Shown here piece by piece: positions 23,969-31,414 of a stretch of DNA of 33,208 bases (position 1 is the stretch's first letter; every line of letters starts with the position of its first letter). The notes below the pieces were generated by a model. That model saw nothing but the letters and a program-made list of their open reading frames with translations. It was not told the DNA's origin and did no database searches. Position numbers and translations under genes: made by a program. This DNA comes from JABCPE02 sp963520375 (GTDB taxonomy: Bacteria > Bacteroidota > Bacteroidia > Flavobacteriales > Weeksellaceae): contig CAUQQF010000020.1 in assembly GCA_963520375.1 (NCBI GenBank), positions 1 to 33,208 of the forward strand. The letters run 5' to 3'.

Positions 23969-25624
23969 ATGAAAAATAAGAAAATAATAATATCTATTGG
24001 GATTGTTTTAGTTCTGCTTGTTGGGATTTTTGGTTTCTCCACAAGGATAGACCTTACCCAAGAAAAAAGATACACTCTTACAGACTCCACGATAAAAACC
24101 CTGAAAGCGGTAAAAAAACCGATGATGATAGAGGTTTATCTCGATGGTGATTTCCCAGCGAGTTTTAAGCAGTTGCAAAACGAAACCAAATTCATGCTGG
24201 AAGAATTCCGAAAAATCAATCCAAAGATAGACTATAAATTCATAGACCCTATTAAGGAAAAAATATCGAGAGATACGCTGGAAGCCATGGGCATGGAGCC
24301 GTCTATTTTACCTAATATGAAAGATGGTAAAATCTCTGAAATCGTCCTTTTCCCATATGCGGCGGTGAAGTATAATACCTACGGAACGGCTATTCCTCTG
24401 ATTATCCAACAGACAGGGATAGATGCATCGGAACAGCTGAATAAGTCTATTGAGAATTTGGAATACAATTTTGTTTCCACCATTAAAACTATGATTACCG
24501 AAAAGAGAAAAAATGTAGGGTTTTTGGTTAATCATGATGAGCTTAGACCAGACCAGTTTCAGGGCTTCTTGCAGCTGGCTTTAGATAATTATAATGTAGG
24601 GCCGATTATTCCACACACTAGAGGAGAACTCACCATGGAAGATGTTCCTACGCTCCAGAAAATGGATGCCATAGTAATCGCCAAGCCAAGAAAACCTTTT
24701 ACTAACCAAGAAAAAGTGATTCTTGACCAATACATTATGAATGGCGGTAAAACCCTATGGATGCTGGATGCGGTGAATGCAGATATGGACACGCTCTACC
24801 ATTCCAAAAAAATAATGGCTTATCCGCAAGACCTTAACCTAACGGATTTTATGTTCAACTATGGTCTGAGAATCAATTCTGCCTTGGTTAAAGATTTCCA
24901 AAAAGCGGCTCTTAGGAGAATAGTCGTAGGAGAGATAGCAGGTAACCCTCAGTATGCCAGCTTGTTGTGGCCGTATTTCCCACTTGGGATTAACGAGACA
25001 GGAAATCCTATCACTAGAAATATAAATCCTTTGAAATTTGAGTTCCCTACGGCGATAGATACTTTGGGAAGACCAGGGATTAAAACCCAAGTTCTCTACG
25101 AATCTAGTAACAGAACGACCCTGAAATCTACGCCTAACTATGTAGAACTGAGTGAGCTACAGAATATAGACAGCCTCAGTGTGATGGAAAAACCATCTAC
25201 GCCGAAGATTTTTGCGGTGGCTTTGGAAGGGAAATTTAATTCTGCATATGCCAACAGAAGCGAGAAAAATGAGTATCCAAAGTTCAAAGCAAAAAGTGGC
25301 GAGAATAAAATGATGGTTATCTCCGATGGAGATGTCGCTAGAAACCAAGTCATCAGAGGAGAACCGCTTCCTTTGGGCGAAGACCTGATGACTAACCAGC
25401 TCTATGGTAATGAGCAGTTTCTGAGAAATGCGCTGGAGTATCTTCTAGATGATGACAATCTCATCGAGCTGCGCAGCCGAAGCATAGAAGTTCGCCTCTT
25501 GGATGGGAAGAGAATCAATGATGAGAAATCCTACTGGCAGTGGCTGAATCTATTATTGCCGCTGGGAATTATCGGAGGAATAGGCGCATTATTCTTCTGG
25601 CTGAGAAAGAGAAAATTTGCATAA
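23969..25624 (+). CDS. gldG: gliding motility-associated protein GldG (ABC transporter auxiliary/substrate-binding)
   Basis: A 551-aa protein anchored by an N-terminal helix (about residues 4-24, IIISIGIVLVLLVGIFGF) and a C-terminal helix (about 526-546, LLLPLGIIGGIGALFFWL) followed by a basic tail. The large periplasmic part between them belongs to the GldG/ABC-type uncharacterised family: TRIDLTQEKRYTLTDSTIKT is the usual opening, and GGKTLWMLDAVNADMDTLYH lies in its core. It is encoded directly after gldF and ends at a terminator (25629-25657). In gliding species it works with GldA and GldF; the exact transported substrate is unresolved. Confidence 0.94.
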   Translation: MKNKKIIISIGIVLVLLVGIFGFSTRIDLTQEKRYTLTDSTIKTLKAVKKPMMIEVYLDGDFPASFKQLQNETKFMLEEFRKINPKIDYKFIDPIKEKISRDTLEAMGMEPSILPNMKDGKISEIVLFPYAAVKYNTYGTAIPLIIQQTGIDASEQLNKSIENLEYNFVSTIKTMITEKRKNVGFLVNHDELRPDQFQGFLQLALDNYNVGPIIPHTRGELTMEDVPTLQKMDAIVIAKPRKPFTNQEKVILDQYIMNGGKTLWMLDAVNADMDTLYHSKKIMAYPQDLNLTDFMFNYGLRINSALVKDFQKAALRRIVVGEIAGNPQYASLLWPYFPLGINETGNPITRNINPLKFEFPTAIDTLGRPGIKTQVLYESSNRTTLKSTPNYVELSELQNIDSLSVMEKPSTPKIFAVALEGKFNSAYANRSEKNEYPKFKAKSGENKMMVISDGDVARNQVIRGEPLPLGEDLMTNQLYGNEQFLRNALEYLLDDDNLIELRSRSIEVRLLDGKRINDEKSYWQWLNLLLPLGIIGGIGALFFWLRKRKFA

Positions 25625-25628
25625 AATA

Positions 25629-25657
25629 AAAATCTACTTCGTTTAGAAGTAGATTTT
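25629..25657. terminator. terminator after gldG
   Basis: AAAATCTACTTC, a 5-nt loop and GAAGTAGATTTT form a perfect 12-bp stem followed by GTTTTTTGGG. It lies between gldG and the convergent gene at 25693 and could serve both. Confidence 0.85.
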
Positions 25658-25692
25658 GTTTTTTGGGATTAAATCATTTAATAAAAGACATT

Positions 25693-26316
25693 TTATTCTG
25701 AAATGGCGATTTCTATTTGTTCTTTATTGTTGTAACCATTGATTGTTTTTGTTTCAGAATCAAAATCTAACCAGAAAAAGTCTTTGATATCAGCCAAAAC
25801 CGTGATTTTACCTGTGTTTTTATTGAAAGATATCAGTTGGTTTTTAAGCCGATTATCCTCCAAAATAAGATTTTGTAATAAAATATAATTACCAATATCT
25901 TCCTGAAATTCACTTATAATCGCTCCGTTTAGGTCTGTTGCTGATTTTTCATCCGTTAGTTTGTAGAATACATAGCCATCATCAAGATATTCGTTTGATT
26001 TGGCACAAAAATCATCGAAAATTTTATATTCTTGGCTGTTTTCATCAGGGAGATAGTCTTCTTTTTTTAGTTTAAATTGTTCGTTTTCGAATAGAATATT
26101 TTTGCTGGTTTTAATATTTGTTTTTTCTTTAATTCCGAAAAAATCCTCTTTGACAGCCGAAATAATGGAACTAATGCCTGAATATATTCCCCATCCTATC
26201 AATAAAAGTATTCCAAATATGAAAAGAAAAGGAATACACAGAAAAAGAAGAAGTTTCATCCAAAAAGAATTATTTTCTGGAGGTAATGCAGAAATTTTAA
26301 TATTTAAGATTTTCAT
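25693..26316 (-). CDS. membrane-anchored protein of unknown function
   Basis: A 207-aa protein I do not recognise. A strongly hydrophobic segment at about residues 18-55 (KLLLFLCIPFLFIFGILLLI and on) anchors it, probably with two short helices or one long one. The C-terminal 150 residues are acidic and look like a globular cytoplasmic or periplasmic domain (EDYLPDENSQEYKIFDDFCA, FFWLDFDSETKTINGYNNKE). There is no catalytic motif. The size, acidity and position next to another small acidic gene recall orphan immunity proteins of polymorphic toxins, but no toxin gene is present, so this is only a guess. It is more AT-rich than the neighbouring housekeeping genes. Its start lies 3 nt beyond an orphan TatD-like tail. 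Confidence 0.8.
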   Translation of the reverse strand: MKILNIKISALPPENNSFWMKLLLFLCIPFLFIFGILLLIGWGIYSGISSIISAVKEDFFGIKEKTNIKTSKNILFENEQFKLKKEDYLPDENSQEYKIFDDFCAKSNEYLDDGYVFYKLTDEKSATDLNGAIISEFQEDIGNYILLQNLILEDNRLKNQLISFNKNTGKITVLADIKDFFWLDFDSETKTINGYNNKEQIEIAISE

Positions 26317-26319
26317 TTT

Positions 26320-26421
26320 TTATATTTTGAACAATTTTAATCCGTTTTCTGCCGTAATTTTGTGAATGTTTTTGAGATTCGGAATGGTGTTTTCAGGCTC
26401 TTTTAGTTTAGTTTTTAGGAG
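26320..26421 (-). pseudogene. possible remnant of a TatD-like C-terminus
   Basis: Minus-strand codons from 26421 to the TAA at 26322-26320 give a 33-residue open segment with no start codon, ending NLKNIHKITAENGLKLFKI. The end aligns without gaps to the end of the intact tatD gene just upstream (FEEIDRITTENAKKIFRT), sharing I, I, T, E, N, K and F in 18 positions. It fits the last helix of a TatD-type hydrolase. It overlaps the last codons of the 26408-26839 gene in another frame. It is too short to be sure; a chance open segment is the alternative. Confidence 0.35.
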
Positions 26422-26839
26422 CTAAAAAATTTATAATTTCTTTATCTTCCCAAAAAATATGGTCTGTAATATGGAAAATTTCCTCTTTATAAGGGTGATT
26501 TAGAGCTTCCTCTCGGTCAAGGATTTCTCCTTTTAGTATGTTTTCCCAAGGAACTTCATTTTTATTCAATAACGAAACATTTGCCTGCTGATTTTCATCA
26601 ACCCAAAGCGCCATCGGGAAACCTGTTACTTTTGTATATTCTTCACTTTCAGGGTTTTCCCATTCACATATACCTATCAAACATTTTACTTCCTTTTCCT
26701 CGGCGTGTTCTGTGAAAGTGGCATAGTAAAAAGCAATAGCTTCGTTATCCTTATAAACAAATCTTGTGAGCCAAGTTACCCTATTACCACAGCATTTGCA
26801 AGTGGTGTAATTAGGTTTTTCAAATTCTATTTCTATCAT
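26408..26839 (-). CDS. uncharacterised protein with Cys-rich zinc knuckle
   Basis: A 143-aa acidic protein of unrecognised family. It begins MIEIEFEKPNYTTCKCCGNR, where CKCCG supplies up to three cysteines for a metal site; a further Cys lies in VKCLIGICEWENP. It is rich in Glu and Trp and has no membrane segment or signal peptide, so it should be cytoplasmic. It starts 15 nt after the tatD stop and is probably co-transcribed with tatD and possibly with the gene at 25693. It resembles small immunity-type or CbrC-like proteins in general character only. I cannot assign a function. Confidence 0.8.
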   Translation of the reverse strand: MIEIEFEKPNYTTCKCCGNRVTWLTRFVYKDNEAIAFYYATFTEHAEEKEVKCLIGICEWENPESEEYTKVTGFPMALWVDENQQANVSLLNKNEVPWENILKGEILDREEALNHPYKEEIFHITDHIFWEDKEIINFLAPKN

Positions 26840-26854
26840 TTTATCTATTGTTTT

Positions 26855-27619
26855 TTATGTTCTAAAAATCTTTTTGGCGTTTTCGGTTGTTATTCTATCA
26901 ATTTCCTCAAAACTTACTCCATAGATATCCACCAGCTTCCCTGCGATGAGGTTCAGATAAGAACTTTCATTGCGTTTTCCTCTGTGTGGCACGGGCGCCA
27001 GATAAGGGCTGTCCGTCTCCAAAACTATTTTCTCCAAAGGTATTTCGCTCAAAAATTGGTCTATTTTTCCATTTTTAAAAGTCACCACGCCGCCAATGCC
27101 CAAGCTGAATCCCAGCTCTATCGCCCGCAGAGCCTGAGCCTTATCACCACTGAAACAATGGAAAATTCCGCGCAGGCGAGGGTGTTTTTTTCTTTCCAAA
27201 ACCTCAAAAGTTTCATCAAAGCTGTTTCGGGTATGGATTACGATGGGAAGGTCTCTCTCCACTGCCCAGTCTATCTGCTTTTCAAAAGCCTTTATTTGTA
27301 TGTCAAGGGTAGATTGCTCCCAATATAAATCTATCCCGATTTCGCCCACAGCACAGAAATCCCTTTGGTTAAGGTGTTTTTCTACAATTTCTAATTCCTT
27401 TTTCCAAGAGTCAGGCTTTACCGAGCAGGGATGAAGTCCCATCATCGCAAAGATTTTCTGCGGATAGGCAGCCTCTAAATCCAGCATTTTTTGGTGAGTT
27501 TCAGAGTCTATGGCTGGCAGGAATATTTGGTTTACACCGTTTGCGAAAGCTCTGGAAACGGCTTCCTGTCTGTCTTGGTCAAATTCCTCTGAATAGAGGT
27601 GGGTGTGGGTATCTATCAT
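26855..27619 (-). CDS. tatD: TatD family metal-dependent hydrolase (DNase)
   Basis: A 254-aa TIM-barrel metallo-hydrolase. The full metal-ligand set is seen: MIDTHTH (His5, His7), VGEIGID (Glu93), VIHTRNS (His129), FHCFSG (His154) and ETDSPYLAP (Asp203). TatD enzymes act as Mg-dependent 3'-5' DNases/RNases, with proposed roles in DNA repair; family members can also be D-aminoacyl-tRNA or other hydrolases, so the exact activity is inferred. The length is normal. Downstream on the same strand come two unknown genes, and between them a short segment resembling this protein's own C-terminus. Confidence 0.94.
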   Translation of the reverse strand: MIDTHTHLYSEEFDQDRQEAVSRAFANGVNQIFLPAIDSETHQKMLDLEAAYPQKIFAMMGLHPCSVKPDSWKKELEIVEKHLNQRDFCAVGEIGIDLYWEQSTLDIQIKAFEKQIDWAVERDLPIVIHTRNSFDETFEVLERKKHPRLRGIFHCFSGDKAQALRAIELGFSLGIGGVVTFKNGKIDQFLSEIPLEKIVLETDSPYLAPVPHRGKRNESSYLNLIAGKLVDIYGVSFEEIDRITTENAKKIFRT

Positions 27620-27662
27620 GATTTTAAATAAAATTAAAGAAATAATTATTCACAATCTTCTT

Positions 27663-27670
27663 TATATTTG
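27663..27670 (+). promoter_or_regulatory. putative -7 box of the DUF6122 gene
   Basis: TATATTTG followed by CA, 20 nt before ATG 27691, fits the Bacteroidetes -7 element. No TTTG stands at -33. Confidence 0.4.
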
Positions 27671-27690
27671 CATTTTGATAAAGATAATGA

Positions 27691-28023
27691 ATGGATAGTA
27701 TATCGATTTTAAAACCGCTAGTACACTATTTTCTGCATTTTGGTTTTCCGTTTTTTATAGCTTATTTTTTTTATAAAGAAACTTGGAAAAAAACTTATTG
27801 CATTCTTTTGGCGACCATGCTGGTAGATTTGGATCATCTTTTGGCAACTCCTATTTTTGACCCAGACAGATGCAGTGTAGGTTTTCATCTGCTGCATTCT
27901 TATTATGCCGTTGCGGCATATGCTTTGGGATGTATTTTTCTGAAAGGGAATTACCGTGTAGTATCCATCGGACTGCTTTTTCATATGTTCACAGACTGGC
28001 AGGATTACTGGCTTTGGCGCTAG
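27691..28023 (+). CDS. DUF6122-like small membrane protein
   Basis: A 110-aa protein with about three to four hydrophobic helices. The conserved parts I recognise are LVHYFLHFGFPFFIAYFFYK, VDLDHLLATPIFDPDRCSVG and FHLLHSYYAV, with His and Asp residues placed like those of membrane-bound metal-dependent hydrolases (LexA-binding/YdjM-type). The assignment to DUF6122 is from memory of the motif. It is common in Bacteroidetes and its function is unknown. It is a single gene convergent with the truncated haemoglobin gene, with only 9 nt between their ends and no visible terminator there. Confidence 0.85.
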   Translation: MDSISILKPLVHYFLHFGFPFFIAYFFYKETWKKTYCILLATMLVDLDHLLATPIFDPDRCSVGFHLLHSYYAVAAYALGCIFLKGNYRVVSIGLLFHMFTDWQDYWLWR

Positions 28024-28032
28024 AAAACAGAG

Positions 28033-28410
28033 CTACATTCTCACTTGTCTCATTTTGAAAGCCATCATTTTTGCAATGTTTTGCCCTTTGCTTTTGGCAT
28101 CTTCGGCTGTTTCTCCCTCGAAAAGTTCATCTACGGTTTCTTTCCAAAGTCCTACCCAGTGGTCAAAGTGGTGTTCCTCCATTGGCACTTGCAGATTTAT
28201 GGGAATGTGAGCACCTATGGGATTTCCATCGAATTTAATGTCCATAAAGAGTAGTGCCCTCCAAAATAGATACATTTTAGGAAGATGCTCCTCCCAGTTA
28301 GTTTTCGCTACATCATTGAAGAAAAATCCTATGACATTATCTTTTCTTACCTTGCTGTAAAAAGTATTTACGAGCAATTCTATATCTTCTATTGTTTCTA
28401 TATCCTTCAT
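28033..28410 (-). CDS. group III truncated haemoglobin
   Basis: A 125-aa globin-like protein. The N-terminal IELLVNTFYSKVRKD contains the expected B10 Tyr (Tyr18), and MEEHHFDHWVGLWKETVDELF contains the proximal F8 His (probably His81) followed by the Trp-rich G helix typical of group III. Such proteins bind oxygen or nitric oxide; in some bacteria they protect against nitrosative stress, but no role is shown here. The gene starts 5 nt after the recN stop on the same strand, so it is likely expressed as the last gene of a DUF4835-recN-globin unit. Confidence 0.9.
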   Translation of the reverse strand: MKDIETIEDIELLVNTFYSKVRKDNVIGFFFNDVAKTNWEEHLPKMYLFWRALLFMDIKFDGNPIGAHIPINLQVPMEEHHFDHWVGLWKETVDELFEGETAEDAKSKGQNIAKMMAFKMRQVRM

Positions 28411-28415
28411 TTGGT

Positions 28416-30068
28416 TTAATTTTTCATAAGTTCTTCGGCTTGTTGTAGTGCGGCATCTGTGATGGTGCTTCCGGAGAGGATTTGGGCGATTTCATGAAGC
28501 CTTTCTTTCTCGCCGAGTGGAATGATGTTTGACTGGGTTTTTCCGTCCACATCTTGTTTCACTACTTTGTAGTGAGAGTTTCCTTTGGCTGCCACTTGTG
28601 CATGGTGCGTGATGACGATTAGCTGCATGTTTTTAGCCATATCCTGCATTACTTTTCCTATTTCATCGGCTGTTTTTCCAGAAACTCCAGAGTCTATTTC
28701 ATCCAAAATCAGAGTAGGAAGTTCTGCGTTTTCGGCCATGATTTTCTTGATAGAAAGCATCACACGAGAGCGCTCACCACCAGAAATAGCACTTTGTATC
28801 GGTTTTAGAGGGAAGCCAGAGTTCGCTTGGAATAAAAGCTGAATGTGCTCTTTTCCAAACTTATTAAAGTCTTGATTTTCTGTAAATTCCACTTCTATTT
28901 TAGCTTTTTCTAATCCCAATATGGCAAGAAGCTCCTCGGTTTTTTCTTTAAAAATAGGAATAGTCTTTTGTCTATTTTCAAAGAGAATTTTAGCTAAATT
29001 ATCTAAATCCTGCTGGATTGTATTCAGTTGATTTTTAGTATCTTCTATATCTTTTTCTAAATTCTCCGAATTTTTCTGTTGTGTGGAGAGTTGTTCTCGG
29101 ATAGCTATAAGTTCCTCAATATCAGAAACCTGGTGTTTTAGCAGTAGGGAGTTTATTTTGTTGAGTTGGCTCGTGAAAACAGCTAGTTCTTCTGGATTGA
29201 TTTCCGTGCTTTCTATCTCGTTTTCAATGCTGTCCGCGATGTCTTTTAGTTCCAGATAGCTTTCCTCTATTCTTTGGCTTAGCTGTTCTAAATGAGGCGA
29301 ATTTTCAGAGATTTTTTGAATTTTGTTTTTGATATCGTTCAGACTATCTAAAATTCCCATTTCTTCCTGTTGAAAACGCCCTGATATTTGTCCCAGATTC
29401 TCCAAAATCAGCTCGGCGTGTTCGCCTACATTTACCTTGTTTTTTAGTTCTTCTAAATTGATATTATCAAGGTTAAACTCTTGCAGTTCGGATAATAAAA
29501 AATTCTGATAATCAGATTCTTTGTTTCTTTCGGCTAGTTGGTTTTCAAGCGAAAGAAGCTCTTTTTTTAGGTTTTGATAAGAGACAAATTTCTTTTGATA
29601 ATCGCTTATAATTTCTTTGTTTTCGGATAATCCATCGATGATTTTGAACTGATATTCTTCCGAAAAAAGATTGGAAGTTTCGAACTGAGAGTGAATGTCT
29701 ATCAGTTTGGAAGATAATTCCTTTAAAACATCCAGTGTCACGGGAATATCATTGATGAAAGCCCTGGATTTTCCACTCGGCAGGATTTCTCTTCTGATGA
29801 TGGTATTCTCCTCAAAATCAAGGTCGTTTTCCTCAAAAAAAGGAAGATAAGAAGAAGTGATTTTAAATTCTGCCTCTACAACACTCTTTTTCTCAGGGTC
29901 GGAGATTGATTTTGAATCTGCTCTTTCTCCAAGAATCAGCCTCAAAGCACCTAAAATAATGGATTTCCCAGCGCCTGTCTCTCCCGTGATGACTTGCAGT
30001 CCGTTTTCTAGAGAAACGCTGAGATGCTGGATTAGAGCAAAATTTTGTATCGTAATTTTTGAAAGCAT
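28416..30068 (-). CDS. recN: DNA repair protein RecN
   Basis: A 550-aa SMC-like ATPase acting in double-strand-break repair, where it helps hold or search DNA ends for RecA. Seen: N-terminal MLSKITIQNFALIQHL, Walker A GETGAGKS (29-36), a long coiled coil (about 150-365, rich in Glu, Gln and Leu), ABC signature ISGGERSRVMLS (from Ser429), and Walker B LILDEIDSGVSG (Asp456, Glu457). It is complete and of normal length. It follows the DUF4835 gene by 28 nt, a pairing common in Flavobacteriia, and is followed by the globin gene. Confidence 0.97.
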   Translation of the reverse strand: MLSKITIQNFALIQHLSVSLENGLQVITGETGAGKSIILGALRLILGERADSKSISDPEKKSVVEAEFKITSSYLPFFEENDLDFEENTIIRREILPSGKSRAFINDIPVTLDVLKELSSKLIDIHSQFETSNLFSEEYQFKIIDGLSENKEIISDYQKKFVSYQNLKKELLSLENQLAERNKESDYQNFLLSELQEFNLDNINLEELKNKVNVGEHAELILENLGQISGRFQQEEMGILDSLNDIKNKIQKISENSPHLEQLSQRIEESYLELKDIADSIENEIESTEINPEELAVFTSQLNKINSLLLKHQVSDIEELIAIREQLSTQQKNSENLEKDIEDTKNQLNTIQQDLDNLAKILFENRQKTIPIFKEKTEELLAILGLEKAKIEVEFTENQDFNKFGKEHIQLLFQANSGFPLKPIQSAISGGERSRVMLSIKKIMAENAELPTLILDEIDSGVSGKTADEIGKVMQDMAKNMQLIVITHHAQVAAKGNSHYKVVKQDVDGKTQSNIIPLGEKERLHEIAQILSGSTITDAALQQAEELMKN

Positions 30069-30096
30069 TTTCTTAATATTGGTTATAGATTGAAGA

Positions 30097-31002
30097 TTAT
30101 TTCCACTTATTCCACTTGGATTCTGTATCTCTCGGCGAAAAAGTGCTCATCATTATTCTCAGTTCATTGACATTGATTCCACCATTGTTATTGGAATTAA
30201 AAATATTGAAAATTTCATCTTTTTTCGTGTCAATGAAAATGGAAAGAGGATAGTTCAGCTGGAAATTTGTTTCGTAAGCTTTTAGTTTCAGCAGTTCTTC
30301 TGCAATGGTTTGTTTTGCAGCGAATTGGTTTTGGCTGCTGAGATTATCCAGTCCTATTCTGTGATAGGAATAATAAACATTTCTTAGAGGAATGCTTCTT
30401 TCGTTTAATAAACTGTTGACCAGCAGGCTTCTACTTTTCGTTTCGCCCATGATTTCCCATCCGTCATAGTTGTGATTTTGAGCATTTTGAGAAATTTTTT
30501 GAGCCTTCTCGAAATGAGTTTTTCCGCTCAGCTGCTGGAAACTGTCCGCATCATATCCTAAAATAGTATAGATGTAAAAACTAATCACATCTGTAAGGTT
30601 TTTCCCAGAAAATTGTCTGTCATTGAATATAAGGTTTTCATTTTCAGTGTATTCAAAAGAAAAACGAGTGTCATTGATATTGATAAGAGGCGTTTCATAG
30701 ATAGTCCCATAAACAGGGCGAACTGCCTGAACAATGAGGTTTCCTTTAAAGGAGTTTTGGCTCGGTCTTTCCTTGATAACGATAGCAAAATTAGCTTTGA
30801 TTTTTTCAAAGTTTTGCAGTTTTTTGCCTGTCCAGTTTGTGTTATTGATAAAATCTCTCAGGCTTTTCTCTAATGTTTTGAAAACCTGAGTGTTACTACC
30901 TCCTATCTGGCTGTGGTTTACCTGCACATTGGCATAGATTTCCTGTGCATAGGTTAGACAATTAATGGATAGAACGACTAAAAAAGCAAATATTTTTTTC
31001 AT
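30097..31002 (-). CDS. DUF4835 family protein (type IX secretion-associated, PorD-like)
   Basis: A 301-aa exported protein. The signal peptide MKKIFAFLVVLSINCLTYA ends before QEIYANVQVNHSQIGGSN, and the next stretch TQVFKTLEKSLRDFINNTNW is the family hallmark. The rest has the DUF4835 pattern, including YTILGYDADSFQQLSGKTHF. As I recall, this family is linked to type IX secretion and is called PorD in some annotation sources; I cannot verify that here. ATG 31002 is chosen since the signal peptide starts there; the frame is open to 31056 without support. It is the first gene of a recN-containing operon and diverges from rpsU. coaBC, often its upstream neighbour in this class, is absent. Confidence 0.88.
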   Translation of the reverse strand: MKKIFAFLVVLSINCLTYAQEIYANVQVNHSQIGGSNTQVFKTLEKSLRDFINNTNWTGKKLQNFEKIKANFAIVIKERPSQNSFKGNLIVQAVRPVYGTIYETPLININDTRFSFEYTENENLIFNDRQFSGKNLTDVISFYIYTILGYDADSFQQLSGKTHFEKAQKISQNAQNHNYDGWEIMGETKSRSLLVNSLLNERSIPLRNVYYSYHRIGLDNLSSQNQFAAKQTIAEELLKLKAYETNFQLNYPLSIFIDTKKDEIFNIFNSNNNGGINVNELRIMMSTFSPRDTESKWNKWK

Positions 31003-31084
31003 GCTGTTTCCTAAAATTAAAGGTGCTAATTTAAAATTAAAAATCATTCTACCCAAACAAAAATCTCAATAATGCCTTTTTTAT

Positions 31085-31115
31085 TTTGTGCATTTCAAAA
31101 AAAATACTATCTTTG
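31085..31115 (+). promoter_or_regulatory. rpsU promoter
   Basis: TTTG (31085-31088), 19 nt, then TATCTTTG (31108-31115) followed by CG. Both elements match the Bacteroidetes consensus, 23 nt before the start codon. Confidence 0.7.
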
Positions 31116-31138
31116 CGCCCATAAATGAGATGTAAGAT

Positions 31139-31336
31139 ATGTTAATAGTTCAAGTAAAAGACGGAGAATCAATTGATAGAGCACTTAAAAGATACAAAAG
31201 AAAGTATGACAAAACAGGTGTTGTTAAACAATTGAGATCTAGACAGCAGTTTACTAAACCTTCTGTAATACTTAGACAAGGTAAATTGAGAGCTGCTCAC
31301 AAACAAAGACTGCTTAGCAAAGAAGAGCAAGCATAA
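31139..31336 (+). CDS. rpsU: 30S ribosomal protein S21
   Basis: A 65-aa basic protein beginning MLIVQVKDGESIDRALKRYK, with the conserved KRKYDKTGVVKQLRSRQQF and a lysine-rich C-terminus. This is S21 in its Bacteroidetes length. S21 helps 16S rRNA contact the mRNA start region; in Bacteroidota bS21 has been linked to sequestration of the anti-SD sequence, which agrees with the weak Shine-Dalgarno signals seen across this window. It has its own promoter (31085-31115) and terminator (31360-31390). Confidence 0.97.
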   Translation: MLIVQVKDGESIDRALKRYKRKYDKTGVVKQLRSRQQFTKPSVILRQGKLRAAHKQRLLSKEEQA

Positions 31337-31359
31337 GGTTTTGTTTTGAAAATATTTTG

Positions 31360-31390
31360 AGTCCATTCTTTATTGAGAATGGACTTTTTA
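31360..31390 (+). terminator. terminator after rpsU
   Basis: AGTCCATTCT and AGAATGGACT form a perfect 10-bp stem with a 6-nt loop, followed by a T-rich tail (TTTTTATTTTT). Confidence 0.85.
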
Positions 31391-31402
31391 TTTTTAATTG
31401 AT

Positions 31403-31410
31403 TAACTTTG
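31403..31410 (+). promoter_or_regulatory. putative xerC -7 box, implying a very short or absent leader
   Basis: TAACTTTG ends only 4 nt before ATG 31415. If used, transcription would start at or next to the start codon. No -33 TTTG at the normal distance, because the rpsU terminator occupies that region. Confidence 0.35.
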
Positions 31411-31414
31411 GACT

